This document shows, in pieces, positions 20,025-31,241 of a stretch of DNA of 34,943 nucleotides. Position 1 is the first letter of the stretch; every line of letters begins with the position of its first letter. A program made the position numbers and the translations under genes. The notes under the pieces are model-generated. The model saw nothing but the letters and a program-made list of their open reading frames with translations. It was not told the DNA's origin and ran no database searches. Source of the stretch: an uncultured Bacilli bacterium (lineage in GTDB: Bacteria; Bacillota_I; Bacilli_A; Mycoplasmatales; Mycoplasmoidaceae); the NCBI GenBank assembly GCA_904501665.1, contig CAJGBT010000004.1, positions 1 through 34,943 on the forward strand, in the 5' to 3' direction.

Positions 20025-21110
20025 TTATTTTTTATATTTTATAAATTTTAAATCCTTAGGACACTTAGATGTTAGAACAATTGGATTATTATTTTTAATG
20101 ACAATAGTATCCTCAATTCTTACACCTCCGACATTAGGTTTATAGATACCTGGTTCAATTGTAATGACATTATTATTCACAAATTTTACTTTATTGCGAA
20201 CATTAACATTTGGTAATTCATGAACTTCTAAACCTACACCATGACCAGTAGAGTGGACAAATAAACTTTTATATTTTGTGCTATCTATAATTGTTCTACA
20301 ATATTTATCTAAATCAGCACCACTAATTTTATTGGTTGCTTTTTTAAGTGTCTTGGTTTGTGCTTCATAAACTATTTTATAGATATCAAGCATTTCTTTG
20401 CTATTACATTTTGAACCTAAAACAAAAGTCCTAGTTATATCAGAAGCATATCCTTTATATACACATCCAATATCAATTGTGATCATATCTCCATCTTTTA
20501 TTTTGTAATCGCTTGGGTGATGGTGTGGCTTTGAACCATTAATACCAGCAGCAATAATTGGACTAAATGAGTTTCCTTCTGCTCCTAAAGATAGAATTTT
20601 AATGGATATTGCTTGTGCAACAAATTTTTCAGTCATCCCGGGTTTAATAAAATCTCATAATCAAATAATAACGGAACAAACTATATCAGCAGCTTTTTGT
20701 AATAGTTCAATTTCATTTTTTGTTTTTATTTCTCTTAATGTTTTAGAAATAAAACATGAAATGTCTTTTGCATCTCAAAAATTAGTAATGAAACTAAACT
20801 GAGATAAATTAGTATATTCTTCCTCTATTGCAATCTTGTTTAAACCTAAATCCTTCTTAGCTTTTTTGATTAAATAAGATAAATGATTTTCTTTTGTATT
20901 ATCAATACATCAAACAATTGCTTTTTTGATCTTTTTATTTGCTTCCTCATAATAACGACTATCAGTAATAAAAATTGCTTTTCCTTTTTTATTTATCAAA
21001 AGAAATCCATATGAACTTGCAAAGTCTAAAAATCAAGTTCGATTAATTTCACTGCATAGTAGAATACCATTTACTTTAAGTTTACTAATTATTTTTCCTA
21101 TAATATTCAT
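20025..21110 (-). CDS. pepP: Xaa-Pro aminopeptidase, M24 family
   Basis: This metallopeptidase removes N-terminal residues next to proline. The 361-residue ORF (several UGA Trp codons before 20636) has an N-terminal creatinase-like domain (1-130) and a pita-bread domain. The metal ligands are seen: Asp pair in TIDIGCVYKGYASDITRTF, His in STGHGVGLEVHELP, Glu in TIEPGIYKP and Glu in GVRIEDT. The HGVGLEVHE motif is typical of aminopeptidase P rather than methionine aminopeptidase. It lies 41 bases after the choline-kinase-like gene on the same strand. The symbol is by family; substrate range is not shown. Confidence 0.92.
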
Positions 21111-21151
21111 TTTGATTCTCACTTATTAAGATTTTGTCATTTTTTTCTTTT

Positions 21152-21955
21152 TTATAAAACTATTTTTCTAAAAAAATCTAAACGATGCAAAACGTGTTTG
21201 CGATATTTTCGGATAGCATAATTGTCACTAATACTTAATGTTCATTGATAAGCATATAAACAAGAAATTATTAAATAGTCTTTTAGTTTTTGTAAATTAA
21301 TATTACCATACAATTGTGCTAAATATAAAATTTGTTTTTTACTCATGTTTTCCCTAGCTAAATTTGCAATTTCAAAATAAACTGTGTTTTTTCTAGCCCA
21401 CTCAAAATCAATTAAATTAATAACATTATTTTTTTTATCAAATAAAATGTTATTAGGATTTAAGTCGCAATGACAAACAATGTCTTTAGGTTCATTAATA
21501 TATTTATTTAATAAATGTACATACTCATTATAAAAATGCTTGTTTTTATCATTATTTAATAAGTCAGTGAATATATATGGATTGAAATTTAAAATTTTAT
21601 TATTTTTAATGTTGTGTATCTCATGAAGTTTTGGAACTAATAATTCAATTTTATTGTTATTTCATTTTTTAAATTTTTTACCATCTATTCATGGTCTAAT
21701 CATATCTCCGTTTTTAGTATCAAAAAAAATAATTGGTAATTGTAAGGAATTATAAATTTCTAATTCATTTTTACGATTAATTGATAAGTTACAACCAATT
21801 CTAACTTGAAAAATGTTCTTGTTTTTTAAAATAAACTTAAAAGATTTATTTGTAAAACTAGATTTACAACAAACAATTTTTTTAATTTCATTTTCTTGAT
21901 AATTTGTTTTAGTTAAAAACAGAACTAATGCTTGTGATTTAAAATTATTCTTCAT
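21152..21955 (-). CDS. Choline/ethanolamine kinase-like phosphotransferase
   Basis: A 267-residue protein of the aminoglycoside phosphotransferase/choline kinase fold, read with UGA as Trp. The catalytic loop VCHCDLNPNNILF is at about 160-172 (Brenner motif HxDxxxxN) and the metal-binding Asp is in NLIDFEWARKN about 20 residues later. The short N-terminal lobe and DFEWA sequence resemble LicA-type choline kinases. The likely reaction is phosphorylation of choline or a related small alcohol with ATP, in the cytoplasm. Partner licC/licD genes are not in the window, so the pathway is not proved. It is 31 bases after nfo. Confidence 0.8.
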
Positions 21956-21986
21956 ATCTATTTTTATTATATAAGTTAGCTATCTT

Positions 21987-22886
21987 TTATTGATTAAGTT
22001 TTTTAATTCAGTCAAAAAATTTTTGATTTCTTATCATTTCAATTTCTTGTTTATATGGTGGAATATATGTATTTAAATACTCAACATATGGAGTTTCTAG
22101 TATTTTAGGAATCGAATCAAGTTTTGGATGATAAATCACTTTTAATAAGTTTTCAAAACCAATTTTTCCATATCCAATATTTTGATGACGATCTTTACGA
22201 GCGCCACATTCATTCATAGAATCATTAATATGGATACATTCAATTTTATCAATACCTATTTTTTCATCAAATACTTTTAAATATTCATCAAAATGATCTA
22301 AGTTATATCCAGCATCTGAGATGTGGCATGTATCTAAGCAAACTCCTAATCTTTGTTTTTCTTCAACTTTATCAAAGATGTTCTTAATATCATCAATTTT
22401 ATTACCTAATTCTGTACCTTTACCAGCCATGGTTTCTAATAATATCTTGGTTTGATTTTTAATATTAGCAAAAGCAAAATTTATTCCTTCAGCAATTAAA
22501 TTAATTCCTTCTTCATATGTTTGTTCTAATCTACTTCCTGGATGTAATACTATTTTATTAAAACCTAAGCCATCTACTCTTTCTAATTCCTTGACTAAAA
22601 ACTCTTTAGCTAATTGTCTGGTTTCGGGTTTAGATGAGGCTAAATTAATTATGTAAGGGGCGTGAACTATTACATTACTAGGTTTAATGTTTTGTTTCTC
22701 CATTAAATCAAATGCCTCTTTAATTTTAAATGTTTTAATGTCTTTTCTAATGGTGTTCTGAGGAGCGCCGGTATAAATCATAAAAGTGTTAGATTCATAA
22801 GAAATAGCTTCCTTTACTGCTCCTAATAAAAAATCAGGACTAGAAAGAGAAACATGGCTACCAATAATTAAATTATATTTATTCAT
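21987..22886 (-). CDS. nfo: Endonuclease IV (AP endonuclease)
   Basis: Endonuclease IV cuts DNA 5' of abasic sites in base-excision repair and uses three zinc ions. The protein is 299 residues; the last ten include a UGA Trp at 22008-22010 (end FFDWIKKLNQ). Zinc-site signatures are VHAPYIINLAS, VLHPGSRLE, LLETMAGKGTELG, LGVCLDTCHISDAGY and ECIHINDSMNECGARKDRH. The start overlaps the upstream U32 gene by 8 bases, so the genes are coupled although their functions are unrelated. Confidence 0.95.
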
Positions 22887-24072
22887 TAATAATTCTTCCT
22901 AAACAATACTGATCCATTTCTATTGGTTCAGATAGTTTTATAATTGCTTTTGTTAATGGTGTATTAATAGTAGTAACTTCTCTATCTTGTTCAACATTAA
23001 TCATTTTTAATATCTTTATTTCTTTTTCAAAAATTGGGGAAATGATTTGAAATCGCTGAAAGATATTAAAATTATTTTTACTAATTATCAAATATTCTTG
23101 ATTAGAAATTTTTTTTAAAACATTAAAAGCAAAATTTTGTTTTAAAACTTTTTGAATATCATGATATAGCATTTTATTACTATTAGCATCAATTAAAAAG
23201 GCATCATCAATTTCTCGGTTTGCAACTTCTACTAATTTGTTTTTGCCTTCTAAAAGATCTAATGGTTTTTTTGCATAATAATCATCTATTATCTTGCGAT
23301 AAACTTTTATTACAGAAGATAAATAATTTATTGTTTTCATTCTTCCTTCTATTTTAAATGAACAAAGATTAAGTGATAGTAACTTTTCTAAGTGCATGAT
23401 ATAAACCATATCTTTAGCACTCATAGTAAAACTATTCTTAATTTTAGGTTCTGTTAAAATTTCATACTCTCACCTACATGATTGTGCACAACCACCTACA
23501 TTTGAATCTCTTAATGAAAAATTATTACTCATCATACAACGCCCACTATAAGAAATACAAACTGCTCCATGAATAAACATTTCTACATCAATTTTATTTT
23601 CAAGGTTTTTACATAATAATTCAATTTCATCTAGTTTCATTTCTCTAGATAAAATAACTCTAGTAGCTCCATGTTTTTTTCAAAATAATGATGCTTTTGA
23701 GTTAGTGATAGATTGTTGGGTAGAAATATGAATCTCAGCATTTGGTATTTTTTTTCTAATCTGAGTTATGATAAAAGGATCAGCACAAATAAATGCATCA
23801 ATTTTAATCTGTTTAATTTTTTCAATAAATAAATCAAAATCTTGCAATAAAAAATTATGACAAATAATATTAGTTACTAAATAAACTTTTTTATTTTTTT
23901 TGTGTGCATATTCAACTATTTCTTCAATATCTTCAATTTCAAAATTTGATGATCTAGCTCTTAATGAATATTGTTTGGCTCCTAAATAAACTGCATCAGC
24001 TCCATATTCAAGAGCAAAATATGCTTTTTCTTTATCACCAGCTGGTGCAAGTAATTCAACTTTATTTTTCAT
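22879..24072 (-). CDS. trhP: U32-family tRNA hydroxylation protein, Fe-S type
   Basis: A 397-residue peptidase-U32-family protein, read with UGA as Trp at 23680-23682. The N-terminus VELLAPAGDKEKAYFALEYG and GADAVYLGAK are hallmarks. The middle part FIHGAVCISYSGRCMMSN followed by VGGCAQSCRWEYE supplies the four-cysteine set that holds an iron-sulfur cluster in TrhP/RlhA proteins. The Bacillus pair YrrN/YrrO (TrhP1/TrhP2) hydroxylates uridine 34 of tRNA to ho5U, and this is the YrrO-like member. The YrrN-like gene and trmR directly precede it with overlaps, which supports the pathway. Older annotation as collagenase or protease is not supported by context. Confidence 0.85.
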
Positions 24073-24982
24073 TACTATCCTCTTTTTCTAAATGTAAAAT
24101 ATCTTTATATCCGCCTAAAAAACTATTACTTATTATAAAATCTTTGGAATATTCAACCATTAAATCACATGCTTTATTTATTAAAATTTTATTGTTGATA
24201 ACATCTTGATACAAATTAGTTATTTTTTTTGCATAATCTTCATTAGTAAACAAAAAATCTAGTTTTAAATAATCTATGTTAATTTTTTTTAATTTCTCAA
24301 TTAAATTTAAAGAAGATATCAAATATCCTGTTAACATATGTGTGCCATGACGATCTTCAAAAATTAAATTAGGAATTTTTCTCAACTTTTCTTTTATTTT
24401 TAAAAACTGTTGATCATCATTCTTGTTAATTTGATAATAATCATAAAAATTATTTATTAATTTTCATCTAGAATGCATAATGAAGCCATATCCATGACCT
24501 TGAATTTCAATCTTAATACCGTTTTTATTTTTAGATATTTCTTCTAATTCATTTCACATAATTTCTTTTGCTAAAAACACACCTGTAAAATTACATTTTT
24601 TATAGAAATCTAATTGTCCATATGAACATACAATAGTTTCAGGATTATAATGAAGATTCAACTTTAAATCTAATTCATCATTTATTTGAACAACTGCAAA
24701 ATCAGAAAATATAACATAGTCTACTTTTATTCTAGAAAGTCATCTTAAATATGCAATTAATCTATTTATTTCATTCTCAAAGAAAAAGGTATTAACTTTG
24801 ATTCAAATTTTTGTAGTAGATTTGTTATTAACTAATGATTGAATTTCACTTTCGTTAAAACTATAGCTTAATCTACTTGCAAAAATTTCATTTCCTAAGA
24901 TTAAATTAGGAATTTTATTTTTAATACATTCTTTTGCATGTTCAAGATTAAATGCTTCTACTAATAATTCCACATTATTCAT
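24062..24982 (-). CDS. U32-family protein, YrrN/TrhP1-like
   Basis: A 306-residue member of the U32 family, divergent, without the four-Cys cluster of its neighbour. It starts MNNVELLVEAFNLEHAKECI, the degenerate form of the ELLAPAG opening. The later EIQGHGYGFIMHSRWKLIN and FEDRHGTHMLTGYLISS are the YrrN-like motifs. The ATG at 24982 is chosen over TTG/ATG codons near 25009 because it matches the family start and overlaps the trmR stop by 8 bases. It overlaps the next U32 gene by 11 bases. It probably acts as partner of that protein in wobble-uridine hydroxylation. Confidence 0.78.
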
Positions 24983-25553
24983 TATATAATATAGCAATTC
25001 CATCCTCAATATTGTGGAATCTGAATTTAAATTCTGTTTGTGTTTTGATTCAAAGAACTAAATCATCTATTGACTTTAAAATCTTTTTTTGATTTTCGAT
25101 TTGATTTGATAATTGACGAAATTTATTTAAAAAAATATTATCAATATATATAACTCCTTTATTATTTAAATATGCTTTATATTTATTTATTAATTCAATC
25201 TGGTTTTTCTTTGGGCCATCAATAAAAATTAAATCAAATTTTTCATTTGGAATATAATCAAAACAATCTTTATTAATTAAAGTGATTTTATGCTTAAACT
25301 TTGAAAGGTTTTTTTGTGCTATCAAAAATCTATTTGGATCTTTTTCAATTGTTGTAATATTTTGAATTTTTGTTTTTTTAAGCATCATAAAAGCACTATA
25401 TCCTAATCCAGTACCTATTTCTAATACATTTTTACATTTTTTTTGCTTAATAATTTTTAATAATAATTTTAATGATTTAGGTCTTAAAACTTCTACTTTT
25501 TCATACTTTGAACTTAAAATTATTGTTTTTGAAAATTTTTTAGTTAAAATCAT
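24975..25553 (-). CDS. trmR: tRNA 5-hydroxyuridine O-methyltransferase TrmR
   Basis: A 192-residue class I SAM-dependent O-methyltransferase. The SAM site is VLEIGTGLGYSAFMML (about 50-65), then TTIEKDPNR and the post-II motif DLIFIDGPKKN, followed by GVIYIDNIFL. This is the YrrM/TrmR (O-methyltransferase family 3) pattern. In Bacillus, trmR (yrrM) lies upstream of yrrN-yrrO and converts ho5U34 to mo5U34; the same order is seen here. The start is ATG 25553; a longer reading to 25667 would run through the divergent ferredoxin gene and adds no family-like residues. Confidence 0.85.
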
Positions 25554-25574
25554 ATTTATAAAATAACATTTTTT

Positions 25575-25799
25575 ATGAATAAGAAATTTATAATTATAAA
25601 CCGTGATAAATGTATTGGGTGTGGTGCATGTGTTGCTGCAAGTGAGAATAAAGCTAAATTTATTCAAGGAAAAGCTTGATTCAATGAGACACTTTTTGAA
25701 AATAGTGATGAAATAATTTCACTATGTCCAGTAGATGCAATTGATGATACTGAGTCATTAGAAGAATATTTAAAAATTAAGAATAGTTACAAGATATAA
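25575..25799 (+). CDS. Small [4Fe-4S] ferredoxin
   Basis: A 74-residue protein with one UGA Trp (codon 36). The cluster motif is DKCIGCGACV (Cys13, 16, 19) plus LCPVDAI (Cys52), so it has one [4Fe-4S] cluster; it resembles the single-cluster ferredoxins of Bacillus. Its start codon is only 21 bases from the divergent trmR start, so both promoters must lie partly inside the other gene. It could pass electrons to, or share iron-sulfur supply with, the Fe-S U32 protein; that link is inferred only from position. Confidence 0.92.
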
Positions 25800-25801
25800 A
25801 A

Positions 25802-25945
25802 TTAAATTTTTTTAAATTCATTATCTTTTCATCAACCATAAGGATTGTTACATGAAACAATGTTCGAATCTTTGCTTAGGATAACAATTCTATGCTTACC
25901 ATCTTTATAGAATTTATTTTTATATACTTTTGCTGAAGTTCTCAT
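25802..25945 (-). CDS. Small basic protein, 47 residues, unknown
   Basis: This short ORF begins MRTSAKVYKNKFYKDGKHRI and contains IVSCNNPYGWWKDNEF, with the two adjacent Trp encoded as TGG-less UGA or UGA-like codons in this code. AAAGGTAC lies 6 bases before the ATG as a ribosome-binding site, and a TGT-TAAAAT -10-like element lies about 30 bases upstream. It converges on the ferredoxin gene with 2 bases between stop codons and diverges from dut. It is basic and looks folded rather than random (KDGKHRIVILSKDSNIV resembles a beta-hairpin). I do not recognise a family; a small ribosome- or nucleic-acid-associated protein is possible. Confidence 0.55.
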
Positions 25946-25993
25946 ATAGTACCTTTATATAATAGATTTTAACATAAATATTTATAGTTATTT

Positions 25994-26001
25994 TGTATAA
26001 T
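25994..26001 (+). promoter_or_regulatory. -10 promoter element of dut-polC
   Basis: TATAAT at 25996-26001, preceded by TTG, lies 20 bases before the dut ATG. The element is embedded in the left arm of an 11-bp inverted repeat (next entry). No Shine-Dalgarno is present before the dut ATG. No good -35 is visible. Confidence 0.5.
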
Positions 26002-26019
26002 AAAACTTGTTTTATTATA
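25996..26019 (+). repeat. Perfect 11-bp inverted repeat over dut promoter
   Basis: TATAATAAAAC (25996-26006) and GTTTTATTATA (26009-26019) are perfect inverse copies around a 2-base centre. The left arm is the -10 itself; the right arm ends 2 bases before the dut ATG. It could be an operator for a dimeric regulator, or a hairpin at the very 5' end of the message; with a loop of only 2 bases, DNA-level binding is the more natural reading. Confidence 0.6.
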
Positions 26020-26021
26020 TT

Positions 26022-26447
26022 ATGCAAATTAAATTTAAAAAAATTAAAAAAGGCATTATAGGGATTACTGAACCAGTAATTGAAGCTGATGCTGGTTATG
26101 ATATATATTCTAGTGAAAATAAAAAAATTATTGCTAAGGGATCGGCTAGTATTAAAACTGGTTTTGCAATTGAGTTACCACCTGGTTATTGATTTGAAAT
26201 TATGTCAAAATCTGGCTTAGCTATTAACAATGAATTAATAGTACATAACGGGGTAATTGATAATGGTTATCGTGGAGAAATTATTGTACATATATTTAAT
26301 TTATCCAATAAAGATTATGAAGTGAAAAAAAATCAAAAAATTGCTCAAGGAGTTATTAGACAACAAATTGTAATTGAATTAGCTGAGACTAAAGAGCTTT
26401 CTAAAACTAAAAGAGGCAAAAGAGGTTTTGGATCAACTGGAAAATAG
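26022..26447 (+). CDS. dut: dUTP diphosphatase
   Basis: dUTPase splits dUTP to dUMP and diphosphate, keeping uracil out of DNA. The 141-residue ORF (one UGA Trp at codon 58) has the trimeric dUTPase motifs: ADAGYDIYS (motif 1), PPGYWFEIMSKSGLA (motif 2), NGVIDNGYRGEI (motif 3), and the glycine-rich C-terminal arm RGKRGFGSTGK (motif 5). ATG 26022 is chosen; a TTG at 26007 would add five residues from inside the inverted repeat. It is 8 bases ahead of polC. Confidence 0.95.
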
Positions 26448-26455
26448 GTGTTAAC

Positions 26456-29400
26456 GTGAATAAATTAATTAAAGTTTTTGATTTACTAAAAATTATTGAT
26501 GATAAAGAAAGAAAAATTCTAAGTTCAATTGAAATTGTTAAAACATCTCATGTAGATAATCAATATTATTTTGATATTGATCTTTTAGTTCCGCTACCTA
26601 CTTCACTTTATTACAAAATTAATTTTGTTTCTTTTAATGGAATAGTAGTTTATACAAAAATAAATAATATTAAAAATATCAAACATGATGATATTAAAAA
26701 ATATTTATTAGATTTTTTTAAAACTCAACCTAATATTAAATTTTTAAACAAGGAAATTAATTATCAAAATATGAATTATGATGAACATAAATTAACTATT
26801 TATTATTATAGTGAATCTGAACTAAATGAATTAAATCAAAATAAAGAAAAAATCTTAACTATATTAAAAAATGCACTAGGTATGAAAAATTTTTCAATTG
26901 ATTTTCTTTTTGATGAAGAATTTGCTAATAAAGTCAATAAAAAACAAACATTAAAAAGTGAATTGCTTAAAGATAAAATTAAAAAAATAAATAATCAAAA
27001 AGAAACTAATCAAATGGTGCAAGACATTAAAATTGATGGAAAAATTACACCTTTTAAAAAAATAGTTGAAGGTTTGAGTAATATCAACATAACTGGAGAG
27101 ATTTTTGATATTGAAAAAAACAAAACTAGTAAGGCTAATATTTATAAATACTATATTAGTGATTATGATGATACTTTTATTATTAAATGTATTTTATCAA
27201 CTGAGCGAAAAAATACTAGAAAATATGTTAATGAAAATCTCTTAGATAGTTTTAAAATAGGTGATTGAATTTTAGCTACAGTTGATATTAAATCAGATCA
27301 ATATGAAAATGAAAAATATGGAATGATTAACAAAATTAAAGTGGTTGATAAACCAAGTAAATTTAAACGAGTTGATGATGCATTAAATAAAAGAGTTGAG
27401 TTGATGGTTCATACTAAAATGTCATCATTTGATAGTATTAATGAGGTTGAAGATATTTTTAAATTAGCAAATGATTTTAAAATGACATCAATAGGATTTT
27501 GTGATCGCTATAATATCCAATCGTATCCAGAAATACAAAAATATGCAACTAAATATAATATCAAACCAATCTATGGAGTTGAATTAGAAATACTACCTAA
27601 TATTTGCAAAAATGTCATAAATGAAAGTACAGAAAAAATTGAAAATAATATCCACATTGTTTTTGATTTAGAAACCACTGGTTTGTATCCTGAATTTGAT
27701 GATATTATAGAATTTGGTGCAATTAAAACAAATGGAATAGAAATACTAGATAGAATTCAATTTTTTATAAAGCCAAATAAACAAATATCAGCTAATGTTT
27801 CAACTTTAACTGGTATTACTAATGAGATGCTTGAAAATGCAATTGATCAAGCAAATGGAATTAAAAAAATAATAGATTATATAGGTAACTATCCAATTAT
27901 TGCACATAATGCAATTAGTTTTGATTTTCCTTTCTTAAATAAAAAAGCAGAAAAATATTTAGGGATTAATCTTACAAATACAGTAATTGATACATTATAT
28001 ATTTCTCGTTCATTATGGCCTACATGAAAAAATCATAGATTACAAAAAATGTGTAATGAATTAGGTGTTGAATATATTCAAGATGATGCCCATCGAGCAG
28101 ATTATGATGCATATGTTTTATTTTTATGTTGAGTAAAAATTATTGAAAAATTAAAAGAAAATAAAATTTATAAATATAATGAAATCAATTCTTTAACATC
28201 TAGTTCATTATTAGCAAAATACAATAGTCATATTTCTGTGCTTTATAATAAGAATGAATCATCATTACGGTTAACAAATGAAATCATTTCAAAATCATAT
28301 ACTGATAATTATTTTGATAGACCAACAGTAAATAAAAATGAAATTGATCACAAAAGAAATGATTTAATAATTGCTTCGCACCCAATTGAAGGTGAAATAT
28401 TTAATTTAGCTATTAATGGTACAGAAAAGGATTTAATTAATGCTATTAATTTCTATGACTATATTTTTGTTTGTGCCCCATGTGATTTAGTTCATTTATA
28501 TAAAGGACAAGAAATTACACTAGAAAATATAGAAAAAATCACAATAAAGATTATTGAATTAGCTAGGAAACAAAATAAAAAGGTTATCGCTGTTTCTAAT
28601 TCATATTATTTAAAACCTTGGGATAAAAAATATCAATATGTGTATTTATATGCAAAAGGAATTGGTGGACATCGTCATCGTTTCTTTAAATATAATGAAT
28701 TACCAAACTCATATGTTAAAACAACAAATGAGATGTTAGATGCATTTGAATTTTTAGAAGATGATAATTTAATTAAGGAAATTGTAATTGATAATACAAT
28801 TCATTTTGAAAATGAAATCGCTAATAACATAAGACCAATTAAAGATAAGCTTTATACACCAAAAATTGATAATGTAGATAAATTATTAAAAAATAAAGTA
28901 TATGAAAATGCTTATCTAAATTATGGTAATAAATTGCCAGAAATAGTCTCTGCTAGATTAAAAAAAGAGTTAGATTCTATTATAAATAATAATTTTTCAG
29001 CAATTTATTGAATATCTCATTTATTAGTTGCAAAGTCTTTAAATGACGGATATGTTGTTGGTTCAAGAGGCTCTGTTGGTAGTTCTTTGGTTGCTACTAT
29101 GTTAAAAATTACTGATGTTAATCCATTGCAACCTCACTATATTTGTAAAAAATGTTATTATTTTGAGTTAGTAAACGATATTGATGATGGTTATGATCTT
29201 AAACCAAAAAAATGTCCTAATTGTAACAATACAATAGTTGGTGATGGTCATAATATTCCATTTGAAACATTTTTAGGTTTTAAATGTGATAAAGTTCCAG
29301 ATATTGATTTAAATTTTTCTGGTTTATATCAAGCTAAAGCACACAATTTTATTAGAGAAATGTTTGGAAGAAATCATGCCTTTAGAGCTGGAACAATTTC

Positions 29401-30739
29401 TACAATAGCAACCAAAACATGCTTTGGATATGTAAAAACTTATTTTGATGAAATTCAAAATTTCAATGTGCCACGAAGTATGTTGAATCTTTATGTGAAA
29501 AAATGTCAAGATGTAAAAAGAACTACTGGACAACATCCTGGTGGAATTTTAATCGTGCCAAAAGAATTTTCTGTCTTTGATTTTTGTCCATACAATTTTC
29601 CAGCTGATGTAAAAGGAGATTGATATACTACACATTATGCTTTTGAATACCTTCATGATAATTTATTAAAATTTGATATATTGGGACATGATAATCCGAC
29701 TATTTTAAAAAAATTAAAGGAATTAACAAATGTTGATGAAAAAGACATTCCTAATTTTGATGAAAATGTAATTAAATTATTCACATCAAATCAACCTTTA
29801 AATTTAAAGAAAGATATTCAAGAAGAAACTGGGGCTATTTCTATTCCAGAATTTGGTACTAAATTTGTAAGAAAAATGTTGTTAGATACAAAACCAAGTT
29901 CATTCTCAGATCTTATTAGAATTTCTGGATTAAGTCATGGTACAGATGTTTATAACGGTAATGCTAAAAATCTAATCACTAATGATCATTTAAAATTAAA
30001 AAATGTTATTGCTTGTCGTGATGATATCTTAATTTATTTAATTAATTTAGGCATTGAAAATTCAATAGCATTTAAAATAATGGAAGATGTTAGAAAAGGT
30101 AAGGGTTTAAAAGATGAATATGTTGAAATAATGTTAAACCATAATGTTCCAAAATGATATATTGAATCATGTAATAAAATTAAATATATTTTTCCTAAGG
30201 CACATGCTACCGCATATGTAATGCATGCTTGAAAATTCGCTTGATATAAAATTTACTTCCCTTTAGAATACTATGCTTCATATTTATCAATCAAATTAGA
30301 TGCCTTTGATATTGAAACTATAGTAAAAGGAAGGCAAGCTATTCTAGAAAAATTTAATGATATAAATAATCGATTAAACAATAAAGACGAAGCTAAAAAT
30401 GTTAAAAAGAAAGAGGAATATTTACTTTCTGTTTTTGAAATTATTTTAGAAATGGAAGCAAGAGGGTTTAGTATAGAAAAACCAAACATTTTAATATCTC
30501 TAGCTAATGATTTTATTATTAAAGATAATAAATTAATTGCCCCATTTTCAGTAGTTGATGGTGTTGGATTAGAAGTTGCACAATCTATTATTGATGCTAG
30601 AGATGAGAGACCGTTTACATCATTAGATGATGTAATTAAAAGAACAAAATTAAATAAAACTAATATACAACTTTTAGAAAGTATCGGAGTTTTTGATTCG
30701 CTACCTAAAAATGATCAAATAAAACTTTTTGATTTTTAA
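26456..30739 (+). CDS. polC: DNA polymerase III alpha subunit, PolC type
   Basis: PolC is the replicative polymerase of low-GC Gram-positives. It is 1427 residues with many UGA Trp codons. In order there is an N-terminal region and OB-fold (about 1-290), a PHP domain split by a DEDD proofreading exonuclease inserted near 400-570 (FDLETTG with Asp404 and Glu406), a zinc motif CKKCYYFE/CPNCN near 895-922, the polymerase core with PDIDLNFSG near 950, and a C-terminal helix-hairpin-helix region. The start is GTG 26456 with AGGTG upstream. PHP metal residues look altered: Met317 where EL-H-x-H-T is usual, and Arg351 in CDRYN where DH is usual. Confidence 0.96.
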
Positions 30740-30740
30740 T

Positions 30741-31241
30741 ATGATTTATATTAATTTAATACCATCTAATTTATGATTTTTAAATTTGAGAAAAATGTTA
30801 CCTATACAAGAATGAAAAAAAGTTTCTGAAAGAATTAGATCTGAATTTAATTGACAATGTTATTGTTGCAACATAAGTATTAACCAAATAAAAAATAAAT
30901 CCTTTTTTCATGCTCATGAATATTGAATATTTAATCGTGAAAAAAAAGAAGTTTCTTTAGCTGCTATAGTTTGTGTATGTAAAAAATGTCATGATTCAAT
31001 ACATATTGGTTATAGTTCTGTTAAGAAAAATTATTTTAATGCTTTTAATCATTTAAAAAAAGTTAATCAATGAAGTCAAGAAGATACTAAGAATTATGTT
31101 GAATATAATTTTGAAGAATGAAGTAAAAATAATAAGATTGATTGAGTTTTTAATATTAATTCATTTTCAAAATGATTAAACAAAGAACAAGTTAAAATGG
31201 TATCTCAATTTTTAAATGAAATGAATAAAACTAATCTTTAA
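30741..31241 (+). CDS. HNH-endonuclease-like zinc protein
   Basis: A 166-residue ORF that needs at least eight UGA Trp codons and is invisible in the standard code. It has two CxxC knuckles (Cys40/43 and Cys80/83) around FHAHEYW (His57, His59-Glu60), followed by CHDSIHIG (His84, His88). This CxxC-HExW-CxxCHxxxHxG pattern, with the preceding EWKKVSERI and the later HLKKVNQWS, matches a widespread family annotated as HNH endonuclease. It starts 1 base after the polC stop, so it is co-transcribed with dut-polC. The stop overlaps the convergent Z1 gene by 11 bases. Nuclease activity and target are not shown; it could act in repair or be linked to the neighbouring defence-like pair. Confidence 0.8.

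Noticed and set aside
25554..25667. Longer trmR start at 25667
   Set aside because: The extra 38 residues overlap the ferredoxin coding region and do not look like the methyltransferase family.
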